Source: Nitrososphaeraceae archaeon
GTDB lineage: Archaea > Thermoproteota > Nitrososphaeria > Nitrososphaerales > Nitrososphaeraceae
Assembly (NCBI GenBank): GCA_025937665.1
Contig: JAICQW010000005.1
Span: 1-23,689 of the forward strand
Length of the DNA: 23,689 bases
Reading direction: 5' to 3'
Under the pieces are notes generated by a model that did not search any database, was not told the origin of the DNA, and saw only the letters and a program-made list of their open reading frames with translations. This document shows, piece by piece, positions 1 to 8,464 of the stretch. Position numbers and translations under genes: made by a program. Position 1 is the stretch's first letter. Every line of letters begins with the position of its first letter.

Positions 1-662
1 ATAATGACATCGCATTTGATTGGTATCACATCACAACAGAAATTGAGACTGAGCTGCGGGATATTGTTGTTTCAAACAAAGTAGATTCTATCGTTTTACT
101 TGGTGATATTAAAAACAATATCTATAAAGTAGTAAGCGATGATTGGAATTTAATTCCAAAATTTTTACATTCATTGTCCACATTCTGCCAAGTATATTTA
201 ATCCCTGGAAATCATGACTCAAAGATAGGATTGGTAACGCCGGAAAATATCCATCTAATGGGAGTTAAAGGGATGGTACTAGGTGACATTCTCTTGACAC
301 ACGGACATACTTTTCCCTCTGAGCTCAGATCAAATATTAATAAAATTATTATGGGACACTTACATCCTACATTTTTCAGAGAAAACAGTGTTTTGAATGG
401 ACAAAAGATTTGGATTTTTCTGAAGGTAAAAAAGGAAGCTATTTTCCCAAGCACAAAAGGATCACTAGAATTAGTAATGTTACCGTCTTATAATAAGTAT
501 GTTTATGGGAGCTACAGAGTGAGAAACAAAAGAACAAATTCACCTATTTTAAAAAAGATACTAAGAAAGGAGATTATCGAAAAGTGTCTAATAGTGTCAA
601 TAGATGGTACCATTCTCGGTAATGAAAATCTACTAGGAGAAGTCTTTAACTCCTCGCTCTAG
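1..662 (+). CDS. Mre11/SbcD-related archaeal metallophosphoesterase, 5' end outside the window
   Basis: The reading frame is open from base 3, so the true start lies upstream; a TTG at 174 is internal and should not be used as the start. Visible calcineurin-like motifs in order are LLGDIKN (about 105-125), PGNHD (about 204-218), THGH (about 298-309) and GHLHP (about 355-369), which together bind the two metal ions. The arrangement matches the archaeal SbcD-related phosphoesterase family often found near Lhr-type helicases. That family usually reads GD-L-K-H at the second motif; here the His is replaced by Asn, which may or may not matter. Roughly 220 codons are present, close to full length. 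Its stop codon overlaps the carB stop by 4 nt, tail to tail. Family assignment is firm; the substrate is unknown. Confidence 0.82.
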   Translation, partial: NDIAFDWYHITTEIETELRDIVVSNKVDSIVLLGDIKNNIYKVVSDDWNLIPKFLHSLSTFCQVYLIPGNHDSKIGLVTPENIHLMGVKGMVLGDILLTHGHTFPSELRSNINKIIMGHLHPTFFRENSVLNGQKIWIFLKVKKEAIFPSTKGSLELVMLPSYNKYVYGSYRVRNKRTNSPILKKILRKEIIEKCLIVSIDGTILGNENLLGEVFNSSL

Positions 663-3600
663 TCAATATGATACTTGGGTAATGGGCTTATTGATGGTTT
701 ATTCTTATTTCGCCACTCTAAACAGTGTATGAATGAAATAGCTGATTCAACGGTGGTAAGAACAGGTACTCCCATTTCTACAGCCTTTCTTCTAATTTGA
801 TACTCATCGTCTAGCATTCCTACGTACTTTTCAATGGTAGAAGTAGATGGAATGTTAATTATGAAATCTATTTTCTTGTCATAAAGGAGATCTGCAATAT
901 TTGGATTTCTTATCGGTTCACTAATTTTGTGAACTTCTTGCACATTTGTAGTAATATTGTTCTTGATAAATTCGGCCGTGTGTTCTGTTGCAAGTAAATT
1001 AAATTTCATAGAGTTTATGAGTGAAATTAAAGAAAGCATTTTTTCTTTATTTTTTTGACCTCCTATGGTTATTAGGGCCGATCCTGAAAGTGGTAAATTG
1101 TATCCTGCTGCTTCATAGGCCTTTGACAAGGCATCATAAAAACTATTACCATGACAAGCAACTTCTCCTGTTGATTGCATTTCGACTCCCAATACAATGT
1201 CTGACCCCTCTAATTGCATAAAAGAAAACTGTGGTACTTTTATTCCAAAACCGCTTATTTTTAGCCAGGGTTCATTAAGGCCATCCGGCAAGTTCCCGTC
1301 AATTATGGCTTTGGATGCTAGCGAAATTAAATTAATCCCAACTATCTTTGAAACAAATGGAGTGGTTCTAGATGCTCTGACATTTGCCTCAATAACATAT
1401 ACCTCATCATCCTTGACCAAGTATTGGATATTGAGCGGACCCTTCACTTCTAATTTTCTTGCAATCATGTTAGAGTAATCCACAATAGTATTCATTGTTT
1501 GTCTGTTCAACCTCCATGGAGGTATGCACATCATTGCGTCTCCGGAGTGGATTCCTGCGTTATCAATGTGCTCAATTAAGGCTCCTATTATGACATCCTT
1601 TCCATTACATACAGCATCTACTTCTACTTCAGACGAATCCTGAAAGAATTTACTAATCACAATAGGGTACTCTGGACTTACTTGTGCCGCTTCATTGATG
1701 TATCGCTCTAATTGTTCATCATTCCAAATTACTTTCATGGCTGCTCCACTTAACACATATGATGGCCTTACTAAGACAGGGAATCCTACATTTTGAGAAA
1801 ATATCTTTGCCCCGTCCAAGTCTGTGAATTTATTCCAAGGAGGCTGCTTTATGTTCAATGAATCGAGCAATCTACTAAATTTTTCCCTATCTTCTGCCAT
1901 ATCAGTATGTGTACTATCGGTACCAATAATCGGAATATTTAGTTGTCCTAATTTAGGTACAAGGTTATTAGCAGTCTGTCCTCCCACACAAGTGACTATT
2001 CCCTTGGGGTGCTCCTTTTCATATATATCTAGAATGCGTTCTAAAGATAGTTCCTCGAAATAGAGTCTATCTGAGATATCATAATCGGTTGAAACTGTTT
2101 CTGGGTTACAATTAATAACTGAAACTGATTTGATACCATTCTTTTTTAGGCCCCACACCATGTTAACCGTACCCCAATCAAATTCTACACTACTTCCTAT
2201 TCTATACGGCCCAGCTCCAAGCACCATAACCGAATTTGTTTCTTTTCTATAAACAATATCATCTTTATCTCCCCCATACGTCAGATAAAGATAATTCGTC
2301 TTTGCAGGCCATTCTGCGGCTAATGTATCAACTTGCTTTACTACGGGATTAATGCCAAGTTTTTGCCTTAACTTTCTGGCACTTATTTCCTTTATACCTA
2401 AACACTGACCTATTTGTGAATCTGAAAATCCATACCTTTTTGCATCTCGCAACATACTTTCAGAAATATCAGATACATCGACATTGTGTAGTTTATCAAA
2501 CATTTCCACAATATTTTTGATTTTTATTAGGAACCATGAATCAATTGTTGAAAGTTTGTTTATCCTGGATATGGGAATTCCTAGTCGTATGGCCTTTACC
2601 ACATCAAATAATATTTCATCACTTGGATACATCAATTTTTGTTCGACTAGTTCTAATTCTTCCTTCAAATCCTGTTCATTTCCAACAAGACCCATCCTTC
2701 CCGTGTCAGTCATTCGGATCGCTTTTTGAAGTATTTCTTCAAATGTTCTACCGATTGCCATGACTTCACCAACTGATTTCATACTTGTCCCAATCCTTCT
2801 GTTGACCAATTCGAATTTTTTAAAGTCCCACCTTGGCATTTTTAGAACTACATAGTCTAAGGAGGGTTCAAAACAAGCTGTTGTCGCCTTGGTTATACTA
2901 TTAGCAAGTTCTGTAAGTGAGTAACCAAGTCCCATTTTTGCAGCCATATACGCCAATGGGTATCCAGTTGCTTTGCTGGCTAGCGCCGAAGACCTTGAAA
3001 GTCTTGCGTTTATTTCTATTGCACAATATGACTCACTTAATGGATCTAAACCAAATTGAATATTACATTCGCCAACAATACCGCAGTATTCTACTGCTCT
3101 AATTGCAGCAGATCGTAATCTATGATATTCTTCATTATTGATCGTTTGCGACGGGGCGATAACTATATTGTCTCCTGTATGAACTCTCATCCCCAGAACG
3201 TTTTCCATGTTGCAAATAGCAATACTGTTACCAGTATAATCTCTCATCATTTCATATTCAATCTGTTTCCAAGTTCCAATGTATTTTTCAATCAGAACCT
3301 GATTTACTATACTTAATGAAAGTCCTCGTTGAACAATCTCTTGAAGTTCATACTCATTATGTGCTACTCCTCCTCCCTTTCCACCAAGAGTGTATGCAAC
3401 TCTGATTATTACCGGATAACCAATTCTTTGTGCGACATCTAATGCTTCTTTTATATTGTATGCAGGTGAACTTTCAAGTACCGGAACGTTACTATTGATC
3501 ATGGCTGTCTTAAATTGTTGCCGATCTTCAGTAATCTTAATGCTATTTATGGGAGTGCCCAATACTTGAATTTTATACTTTTCTAAAATACCTTCATCAT

Positions 3601-3896
3601 GTAGCGATACTCCACAATTTAATGCGGTTTGTCCACCAAAACCTAACATAATTGAATCCGGGAGTTCTTTCTCTATAATTTGGCTTATGTAATATCCGTT
3701 TACTGGTAACAAATATACTTTATTTGCGAATCTAGTGTCTGTTTGGATAGTTGCAATATTGGGATTTACCAATACGGTCTTAATTCCTTCTTCGGATAAA
3801 GCTTTGAGACATTGTGAACCGGAATAGTCGAATTGGCGGTCAGAATATCTGACTTTCGCCCGCTTCTCCGATTTTTATTGCTCCGCTTCCTAACAC
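659..3896 (-). CDS. carB: carbamoyl-phosphate synthase large subunit, interrupted by a 22-nt intron-like insert
   Basis: Uses ammonia from CarA, bicarbonate and two ATP to make carbamoyl phosphate for pyrimidines and arginine. The uninterrupted frame is 659-3832. It holds the N-terminal ATP-grasp (bicarbonate-phosphorylating) half, the oligomerisation region, the second ATP-grasp half beginning near VMVLGAGPYRIGSS, and a C-terminal MGS-like regulatory domain. The first ATP-grasp motif continues upstream: 3855-3896 encodes V-L-G-S-G-A-I-K-I-G-E-A-G-E in a frame that joins exon 2 only if 3833-3854 is removed, giving the universal GEFDYSGSQ. Spliced length from GTG 3896 is 1071 residues, typical of the family. 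Upstream, P-K-N-E-T-I-K-K-T-I is readable in the same frame, but no ATG/GTG/TTG precedes it there. ATG 3943-3945 reaches it only if one T of the run 3931-3934 is skipped. The true start is therefore unresolved. Probably co-transcribed with carA. Confidence 0.88.
3833..3854 (-). other. putative 22-nt bulge-helix-bulge intron in carB mRNA
   Basis: Seen on the coding (minus) strand, 5' to 3': central helix strand GGCG (3860-3857), bulge AAA (3856-3854), inner helix GUCAGA (3853-3848), loop UAU (3847-3845), UCUGAC (3844-3839), central helix strand CGCC (3838-3835), bulge AAU (3834-3832). This is the canonical order of an archaeal BHB substrate: 3-nt bulges on opposite strands flanking a 4-bp helix. 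Known cleavage is after the second nucleotide of each bulge, giving GGCGAA joined to UUCGAC and removing exactly 22 nt, which restores the CarB frame and its invariant Glu-Phe-Asp. The adjacent outer helix is poor; a distal pairing CGGAG/UUCCG is possible. The alternative is a palindromic insertion mutation or assembly artefact. Splicing itself is inferred, not shown. Confidence 0.72.
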
Positions 3897-3907
3897 TATT
3901 GTTTTCT

Positions 3908-5134
3908 TTATGGTTTCATTTTTTGGAAAATTTTCCCACCTCCATTCATTGTATCGGTTTTAATTGACTTTTCATCCGGTTTATCTTGTTCAACAAGATG
4001 TTTAAATTCTTCGAAAACATACATGCAATCATAAGGGCCAGGAGATGCTTCTGGATGAAATTGTACCGCAATTATGGGTTTTGACTCATGTTTGATACCT
4101 TCAATGGTATTGTCATCAGAGTTAATATACCAAGCTTTAAATCCAGTTTTATTTAGTGTGTTTGCTTTTACCCCATATCCGTGATTCTGGCTGGTGATAA
4201 AGGTTTGATTGGTGTTCAGGTCTGTACATCCTTTGTTCTGACCTCTATGTCCGAATTTTAATTTGTATGTGTCGCCACCGGCAGCAAGAGCTATGATTTG
4301 GTTACCTAGACATATTCCTAGAATTGGTAATGTTGATTCAAACAGTTTAACGACAGTTTCAATGGTGCTATTGCACATTTTTGGATCTCCTGGACCGTTA
4401 CTTATTATAATACCCTTTGGCTTGTATGAAATAATCTTACTGAATGATGTATCCCATGGAACTTGAATAACCCTATAACCCATACGCAAGATATTGCGAA
4501 TTATACTATATTTCGTACCTGTATCGATAAGAACAATAGGTTCCAACGCTCGGTCTCCATATTCTACTGTTTTATCAATGGATACTTGAGACATAAAGTT
4601 AAACCCGTCATATTTGGTCTTTTTAATAGTACTCAACAATTCTTTAGAGTTTATTTCGTTTTTTGAAACAGACAATGCACCATTCATTACTCCCTTTATT
4701 CGAATTTTCTTTGTCAAATCACGTGTATCGATTCCACTAATACCTGGTATTTTTTCATCATATAACCACTGATCTAAAGTCTTATGACATTCCCAGTGAT
4801 TTGCGACACTAGATATCTCATGAACTATCAATCCAGAAACTTGAATGCTATCAGATTCAAAATACTTTGGTAATCCATAGCTATCTTTAATAGAGTTGCT
4901 CGGAACTCCATAGTTTCCAATGAGTGGATAAGTCAAACAAAGAATTTGTCCTCTATATGATGGATCAGTCAAAGTCTCAGTATAACCCACCATGCCCGTG
5001 TTAAAAACGAATTCTCCGCCCACTGTCGTTGGATAGCCAAAACCTGTACCTCGATACGTTGACCCGTCTTCTAAAACTATCATCGCATTAAGGCCTATGT
5101 GATTAGCATGAATTGTAGGAATTTTGACCCTCAT
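3908..5134 (-). CDS. carA: carbamoyl-phosphate synthase small (glutaminase) subunit
   Basis: Hydrolyses glutamine and passes ammonia to CarB. The N-terminal CarA domain covers about residues 18-190 (VLEDGSTYRGTGFG, GMVGYTETLTDPSY). A class I glutamine amidotransferase domain follows, with the catalytic triad Cys275 (LGICLGNQ), His360 and Glu362 (VQFHPEAS). At 408 residues from ATG 5134 it is slightly longer than usual. A second ATG at 5081-5083 (Met18, MIVLEDGS) would give the common family N-terminus. The upstream start is favoured by a TATA-like box about 24 nt before it, implying a leaderless message. The last about 20 codons (after ATG-AAT-GGA) run over the region that should hold the carB start, so the carA tail and carB head overlap. 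Confidence 0.95.
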   Translation of the reverse strand: MRVKIPTIHANHIGLNAMIVLEDGSTYRGTGFGYPTTVGGEFVFNTGMVGYTETLTDPSYRGQILCLTYPLIGNYGVPSNSIKDSYGLPKYFESDSIQVSGLIVHEISSVANHWECHKTLDQWLYDEKIPGISGIDTRDLTKKIRIKGVMNGALSVSKNEINSKELLSTIKKTKYDGFNFMSQVSIDKTVEYGDRALEPIVLIDTGTKYSIIRNILRMGYRVIQVPWDTSFSKIISYKPKGIIISNGPGDPKMCNSTIETVVKLFESTLPILGICLGNQIIALAAGGDTYKLKFGHRGQNKGCTDLNTNQTFITSQNHGYGVKANTLNKTGFKAWYINSDDNTIEGIKHESKPIIAVQFHPEASPGPYDCMYVFEEFKHLVEQDKPDEKSIKTDTMNGGGKIFQKMKP

Positions 5135-5154
5135 AAAGTTGTAAAATATCCAGA

Positions 5155-5160
5155 TTTAAA
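5155..5160 (-). promoter_or_regulatory. TATA-like box of the carA-carB transcript
   Basis: TTTAAA in an AT-rich stretch, centred about 24 nt upstream of the carA ATG at 5134. That is the spacing expected of an archaeal TBP site when transcription starts at or next to the start codon. Confidence 0.5.
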
Positions 5161-5269
5161 TTTTCCTAAGTTGAATATTGTTTGTAATGTATATTTAATA
5201 TTTGATTATGATTTTTATCGGAGCTGGATGGGCGAAAAGTTATGGACACGCTAAATGAATTCGTTTTGC

Positions 5270-5767
5270 TTATTTTAGCCAATCGATAGGAATGTCTTGA
5301 TACAATCCATTTGGCAGGATTCTTCTTATAGAAATAGGTAGAACTTTTAAATTTAGTTCTTCTACTGCAATTGAAATAGTATCGTTGAATTTTTTTGAAG
5401 AATCAACTAATGTCGGTGCACCAAGCGACAGCTGTAATGATCTTGCGCCTATTATTCTGGCGCGTTCAAATCGAGTCAATGTTGGCGGGCCTATCAAGAC
5501 CTGACTATCCTGAGGATCTATTTCTCTTGATTCAAAATCCATTTCTGGATAAACTACTACTTCGTCTTTTGGCCTGCCGCTCTTTGATTCTTCGACAGTT
5601 TCTAATTTCTCAATTTTGGTTTTTTTAGATTTCTTTTCTTTTTCTTGAGGATTCTTCCCTTTTATTTCTGCATCTTTCTTTACTTTGGACTGTTTTTTCA
5701 CTTTGACAGGTTTTTTTTCCTTATTTTTTTCAGTGCTAGAACGTCTTAAAACCAAGAATAAAAGCAA
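5270..5767 (-). CDS. rpoK: DNA-directed RNA polymerase subunit Rpo6 (RpoK, omega homologue)
   Basis: Small assembly subunit of archaeal RNA polymerase. The C-terminal about 75 residues carry the conserved core, from LIGPPTLTRFERARIIGARS through LQLSLGAP to the end DIPIDWL, homologous to eukaryotic Rpb6 and bacterial omega. The N-terminal about 70-80 residues form a low-complexity, lysine-rich extension (many KK and KEK repeats from about residue 13 to 58) that the minimal family lacks. No ATG is available. TTG codons lie at 5767 and at 5753-5755. The second sits about 25 nt below a TATA-rich stretch (5777-5790) and is the more likely leaderless start, giving MVLRRSS. The upstream neighbour diverges only 22 nt away. 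Confidence 0.92.
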   Translation of the reverse strand: MLLFLVLRRSSTEKNKEKKPVKVKKQSKVKKDAEIKGKNPQEKEKKSKKTKIEKLETVEESKSGRPKDEVVVYPEMDFESREIDPQDSQVLIGPPTLTRFERARIIGARSLQLSLGAPTLVDSSKKFNDTISIAVEELNLKVLPISIRRILPNGLYQDIPIDWLK

Positions 5768-5776
5768 AAAAAGTGA

Positions 5777-5790
5777 ATATATAATTAAAT
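5777..5790 (-). promoter_or_regulatory. TATA-rich promoter element between rpoK and the cyclophilin-like gene
   Basis: The stretch TATATAATTAAAT is the only good TATA-like element in the very short divergent gap. On the minus strand its centre is about 25 nt upstream of TTG 5755, which fits rpoK. It lies too close to ATG 5789 to serve that start. Confidence 0.45.
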
Positions 5791-6238
5791 GTTGCTAATA
5801 AATCAACAAATTAATAGTAATGCAGAATTTAGTTTACAAATACATATGACCTGGAGCAATCCAAACTCCGTCTCAAGGATCCAAGTACTGCTAGAGTCTA
5901 GAGATAAAGGAAAAATAATGCTAGAACTTGTCCGCCATATATCCCCTATCACTTTCTCAAAGATCATTAAGGCAATGCCAATTTCAGGAAGACTGCATTT
6001 TTTAGACCACAAATTAGGATATGTAGAATCGGGACTAACTGTAGGGGCAGAAAAGCAGAAATCAACATTTCAGAGAGGGGATCTGGGATTCATGATTTCA
6101 AATGGTTCTATTTGTATCGTATTGCAAGATACAAAAGGGTTAAGTATGAACCACATAGGTCACTGTATCGATGATCCATTATTGTTAGAATCAATGGAAT
6201 CAGGAGAAATCATATTTATAAAGCTGGCATATGGATGA
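5789..6238 (+). CDS. cyclophilin-like fold protein (DUF369/PF04126-like)
   Basis: A 149-residue protein without signal peptide or membrane segment. The C-terminal half shows the pattern of the archaeal/bacterial cyclophilin-like family: RLHFLDHK, then a QRGDLGF turn, a G-S-I-C-I-V strand, and a terminal E-I-I-F-I-K strand. Such proteins share the cyclophilin barrel but usually lack proven prolyl isomerase activity, and their role is unknown. The annotated ATG lies inside the shared TATA region, so Met20 (ATG at 5846, MTWSNPNSVSR) is a reasonable alternative start. Its stop overlaps the next gene in an ATGA, so the two are probably translated together. Confidence 0.65.
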   Translation: MLLINQQINSNAEFSLQIHMTWSNPNSVSRIQVLLESRDKGKIMLELVRHISPITFSKIIKAMPISGRLHFLDHKLGYVESGLTVGAEKQKSTFQRGDLGFMISNGSICIVLQDTKGLSMNHIGHCIDDPLLLESMESGEIIFIKLAYG

Positions 6239-6567
6239 CTAGTATTCTGGTGAGTTGCATATCATCAATATTCCCATCGCTTAAATGTCACTTATTTGAA
6301 CCAAGTCAAAAAATGATTTGGACAATCGTTGGGAAACATCATGAATATTGGATTGATTTGGATTTAGAATATTGTTCATGCAATGATTATTATTTTAGAA
6401 CACTTTCAGGTCAGGGTTTATGCTATCATTTAGGTTTCGCTAAAGAAAAAATAAATTCTAAAGTAGATACTATTCACTTTTCTGATTCAGAATATTGTGA
6501 TTTTGTAAAGTCAATAGTCAATGATAATTACCTGATGATTCGAAATGAAACAGGAGAATTAATTTGA
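6235..6567 (+). CDS. small SWIM-type zinc-finger protein
   Basis: A 110-residue protein with a C-x-C ... C-x-H signature: Cys47, Cys49, Cys63 and His65, in the context EYCSCNDYYFRTL ... GLCYHLGFA. This is the SWIM zinc-finger pattern, a nucleic-acid or protein interaction module. Stand-alone archaeal SWIM proteins exist, including partners of RadA paralogues, but nothing in this sequence ties this one to that role. It overlaps the cyclophilin-like gene by 4 nt and lies 39 nt upstream of purD, so a three-gene transcript is possible. Confidence 0.7.
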   Translation: MTSILVSCISSIFPSLKCHLFEPSQKMIWTIVGKHHEYWIDLDLEYCSCNDYYFRTLSGQGLCYHLGFAKEKINSKVDTIHFSDSEYCDFVKSIVNDNYLMIRNETGELI

Positions 6568-6606
6568 TTAGTTTAGTTTTGCCGAATTCATATTTAATGA
6601 TTTGAA

Positions 6607-7911
6607 ATGAAGCATTATGATACTATCTTGATTGTAGGTTCTGGAGGGAGAGAACATTCCATTGGATGGAAACTGCTACAAGATACAACAAAGAAAATAT
6701 TTTTTGCTCCAGGAAATGGAGGGACACAAAATAATATCGAAATAGATTCTAGTGATTTATTGAAACTATGTGAATTTGCAAAACAGAACAATTCTTTTAC
6801 TATAGTGGGACCTGAAAAGCCACTTTCTCTGGGCATTGTTGATTTTTTTGAAAAGAATCAATTGCCCATATTTGGACCCAATAAAAGCGCATCCCGATTA
6901 GAATCAAGCAAAGTGTTCTCAAAGCTCTTCATGCGTGAGATGGGAATTCAAACTGCTTCTTTTTCAATATTTTCAGACGCAACTACTGCAATAGAGTATA
7001 TCAAATCATCCTCCAAGAAAGTAGGTGTCAAGGTATATGGACTTGCCGCTGGAAAGGGTGTATTCGTATGCGATAGTACTAAATCAGCTATTGATGCGAT
7101 TCAAAAAATCTTTAACGATAATGAATTTACTGATTCAAGAAATAAGATAATCATCGAAGATAGAATTTACGGAGATGAAGCCTCATTTATCGCTCTATGT
7201 GATGGCAAGTCCATAATTCCGATGGCAACAAGTCAGGATCACAAGAATATCTTTGAAGGAGATAAAGGTCCGAATACCGGGGGAATGGGAAGCTACTCTC
7301 CCACGCCTATTATCACAGAAAAAATAGGTAATAAGATAATTGAGAAAATAATGAGTCCTACAATAAAGGGCTTAAATGACAGCGGAATTAAATTCAAGGG
7401 TTTCCTATATGCAGGAATCATGATAGAACGTGGTTCAAATGAACCCTACGTGCTTGAGTTTAATGTAAGAATGGGTGATCCAGAATGCCAATCCATTTTA
7501 TCAAGAATGGATACTAGTCTGTTAAACTATTTTGAGGCAGCTGTTGATGAAAGGCTTGATTCAATGCCGCCAATCAGATGGAAAGCCAAACGTTCAGTTT
7601 GCATAGTCATGGCCTCAAAAGGTTATCCTGGGAAGTATCAAACAGGGAAAATCATTCATGGGTTGGACTCTAAATTTGATAATGATACAAATATATTTCA
7701 TGCAGGAACTAAAAAAAATTCTTCGGGAGAAATACTTACAAATGGTGGAAGGGTATTATCAATTACTTCCCTGGATGATACACTTGAAGGAGCCAAGAAA
7801 AAGTCCTATTCATTAGTATCTAAAATTCATTGGGGGAATAACGAGGAGTACTATAGAACGGACATAGCATCAAAAGGTATCAAATACTTGAATTCTATCA
7901 TCCGTGATTAA
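6607..7911 (+). CDS. purD: phosphoribosylamine-glycine ligase (GAR synthetase)
   Basis: Joins glycine to 5-phosphoribosylamine with ATP, the second step of purine synthesis. The 434-residue length is normal. Motifs are the N-terminal dinucleotide-like loop ILIVGSGGREHS, then VGPEKPLSLGIVDFF, the ATP-grasp P-loop GLAAGKGV, the clamp QDHKN..EGDKGPNTGGMGSYSPTP, and the metal ligands LEFNVRMGDPE. The usual V-K-A-D-G before the P-loop reads V-K-V-Y-G here, keeping the Lys but losing the Asp. The last 42 nt overlap the 3' end of the opposite-strand cyclo-ligase gene. Confident by motif content. Confidence 0.96.
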   Translation: MKHYDTILIVGSGGREHSIGWKLLQDTTKKIFFAPGNGGTQNNIEIDSSDLLKLCEFAKQNNSFTIVGPEKPLSLGIVDFFEKNQLPIFGPNKSASRLESSKVFSKLFMREMGIQTASFSIFSDATTAIEYIKSSSKKVGVKVYGLAAGKGVFVCDSTKSAIDAIQKIFNDNEFTDSRNKIIIEDRIYGDEASFIALCDGKSIIPMATSQDHKNIFEGDKGPNTGGMGSYSPTPIITEKIGNKIIEKIMSPTIKGLNDSGIKFKGFLYAGIMIERGSNEPYVLEFNVRMGDPECQSILSRMDTSLLNYFEAAVDERLDSMPPIRWKAKRSVCIVMASKGYPGKYQTGKIIHGLDSKFDNDTNIFHAGTKKNSSGEILTNGGRVLSITSLDDTLEGAKKKSYSLVSKIHWGNNEEYYRTDIASKGIKYLNSIIRD

Positions 7912-8460
7912 GATATCTATTTTCTTGTCAAATTCAAATTTTGGAATAGGATTTTTCATTACTTGAAAATCATATGCTAAACCAATCGATTTTGAAAAGT
8001 TTTTCTCGGCCATGAATTTATCATAATAACCATACCCATAGCCAATTCTATATCCATGGGAATCAAATACAATTCCTGGAACAATTAACAAATCGATAAA
8101 ATCTAATTTCATATTAGTTTTCTTTGGTTCTTTAATCCCGAATTTATTTACATCAAGCGAATCATGATAATAATCATGTTTTTCCACAATAAAGAAATGA
8201 AGTTCATTTATTATTACACGAGGTAACAACACAGTCTTATCTAGTTCTAGTGCATTTCTGATTATATGATCAGTTTGTACTTCTGATCCCACGGGAAGAT
8301 AAACCCCAATAGATTTGGATTCAATGAATTCGGCACTTCCTATGAGCTTGTCTTGGATTAATTTACTCCTCCTGGCAATTTGAAAATTGCTTAAAGAATT
8401 TCTCTTCTGTAGAACCTCTTTTCTTAATATTGATTTTTGTTCTTGATTCCCTAATTTCAT
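7870..8460 (-). CDS. 5-formyltetrahydrofolate cyclo-ligase (5,10-methenyl-THF synthetase)
   Basis: Returns 5-formyl-THF to the active folate pool as 5,10-methenyl-THF, using ATP. The 196 residues match the family. Visible motifs are a basic N-terminus (ILRKEVLQKRNSL), the YLPVGSEVQTD strand, and the signature LLIVPGIVFDSHGYRIGYG followed by GYYDKF (about residues 124-149), which forms the nucleotide and folate site. Its ATG lies 4 nt after the folD stop, so the two are almost certainly one transcript. The 3' end overlaps purD tail to tail. Confidence 0.92.
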   Translation of the reverse strand: MKLGNQEQKSILRKEVLQKRNSLSNFQIARRSKLIQDKLIGSAEFIESKSIGVYLPVGSEVQTDHIIRNALELDKTVLLPRVIINELHFFIVEKHDYYHDSLDVNKFGIKEPKKTNMKLDFIDLLIVPGIVFDSHGYRIGYGYGYYDKFMAEKNFSKSIGLAYDFQVMKNPIPKFEFDKKIDILITDDRIQVFDTF

Positions 8461-8464
8461 CGTA

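Noticed and set aside
3735..3900. carB as a simple pseudogene starting at GTG 3772 (M-V-N-P-N)
   Set aside because: Starting there loses the first nucleotide-binding motif of an otherwise perfect gene. The missing motif is encoded directly upstream, and its disruption has exact BHB geometry, so an intron explains it better, though decay or error remains possible.
5205..5262. Tiny plus-strand ORF MIFIGAGWAKSYGHAK between carA and rpoK
   Set aside because: Sixteen codons, no promoter spacing or conservation argument; most likely chance.
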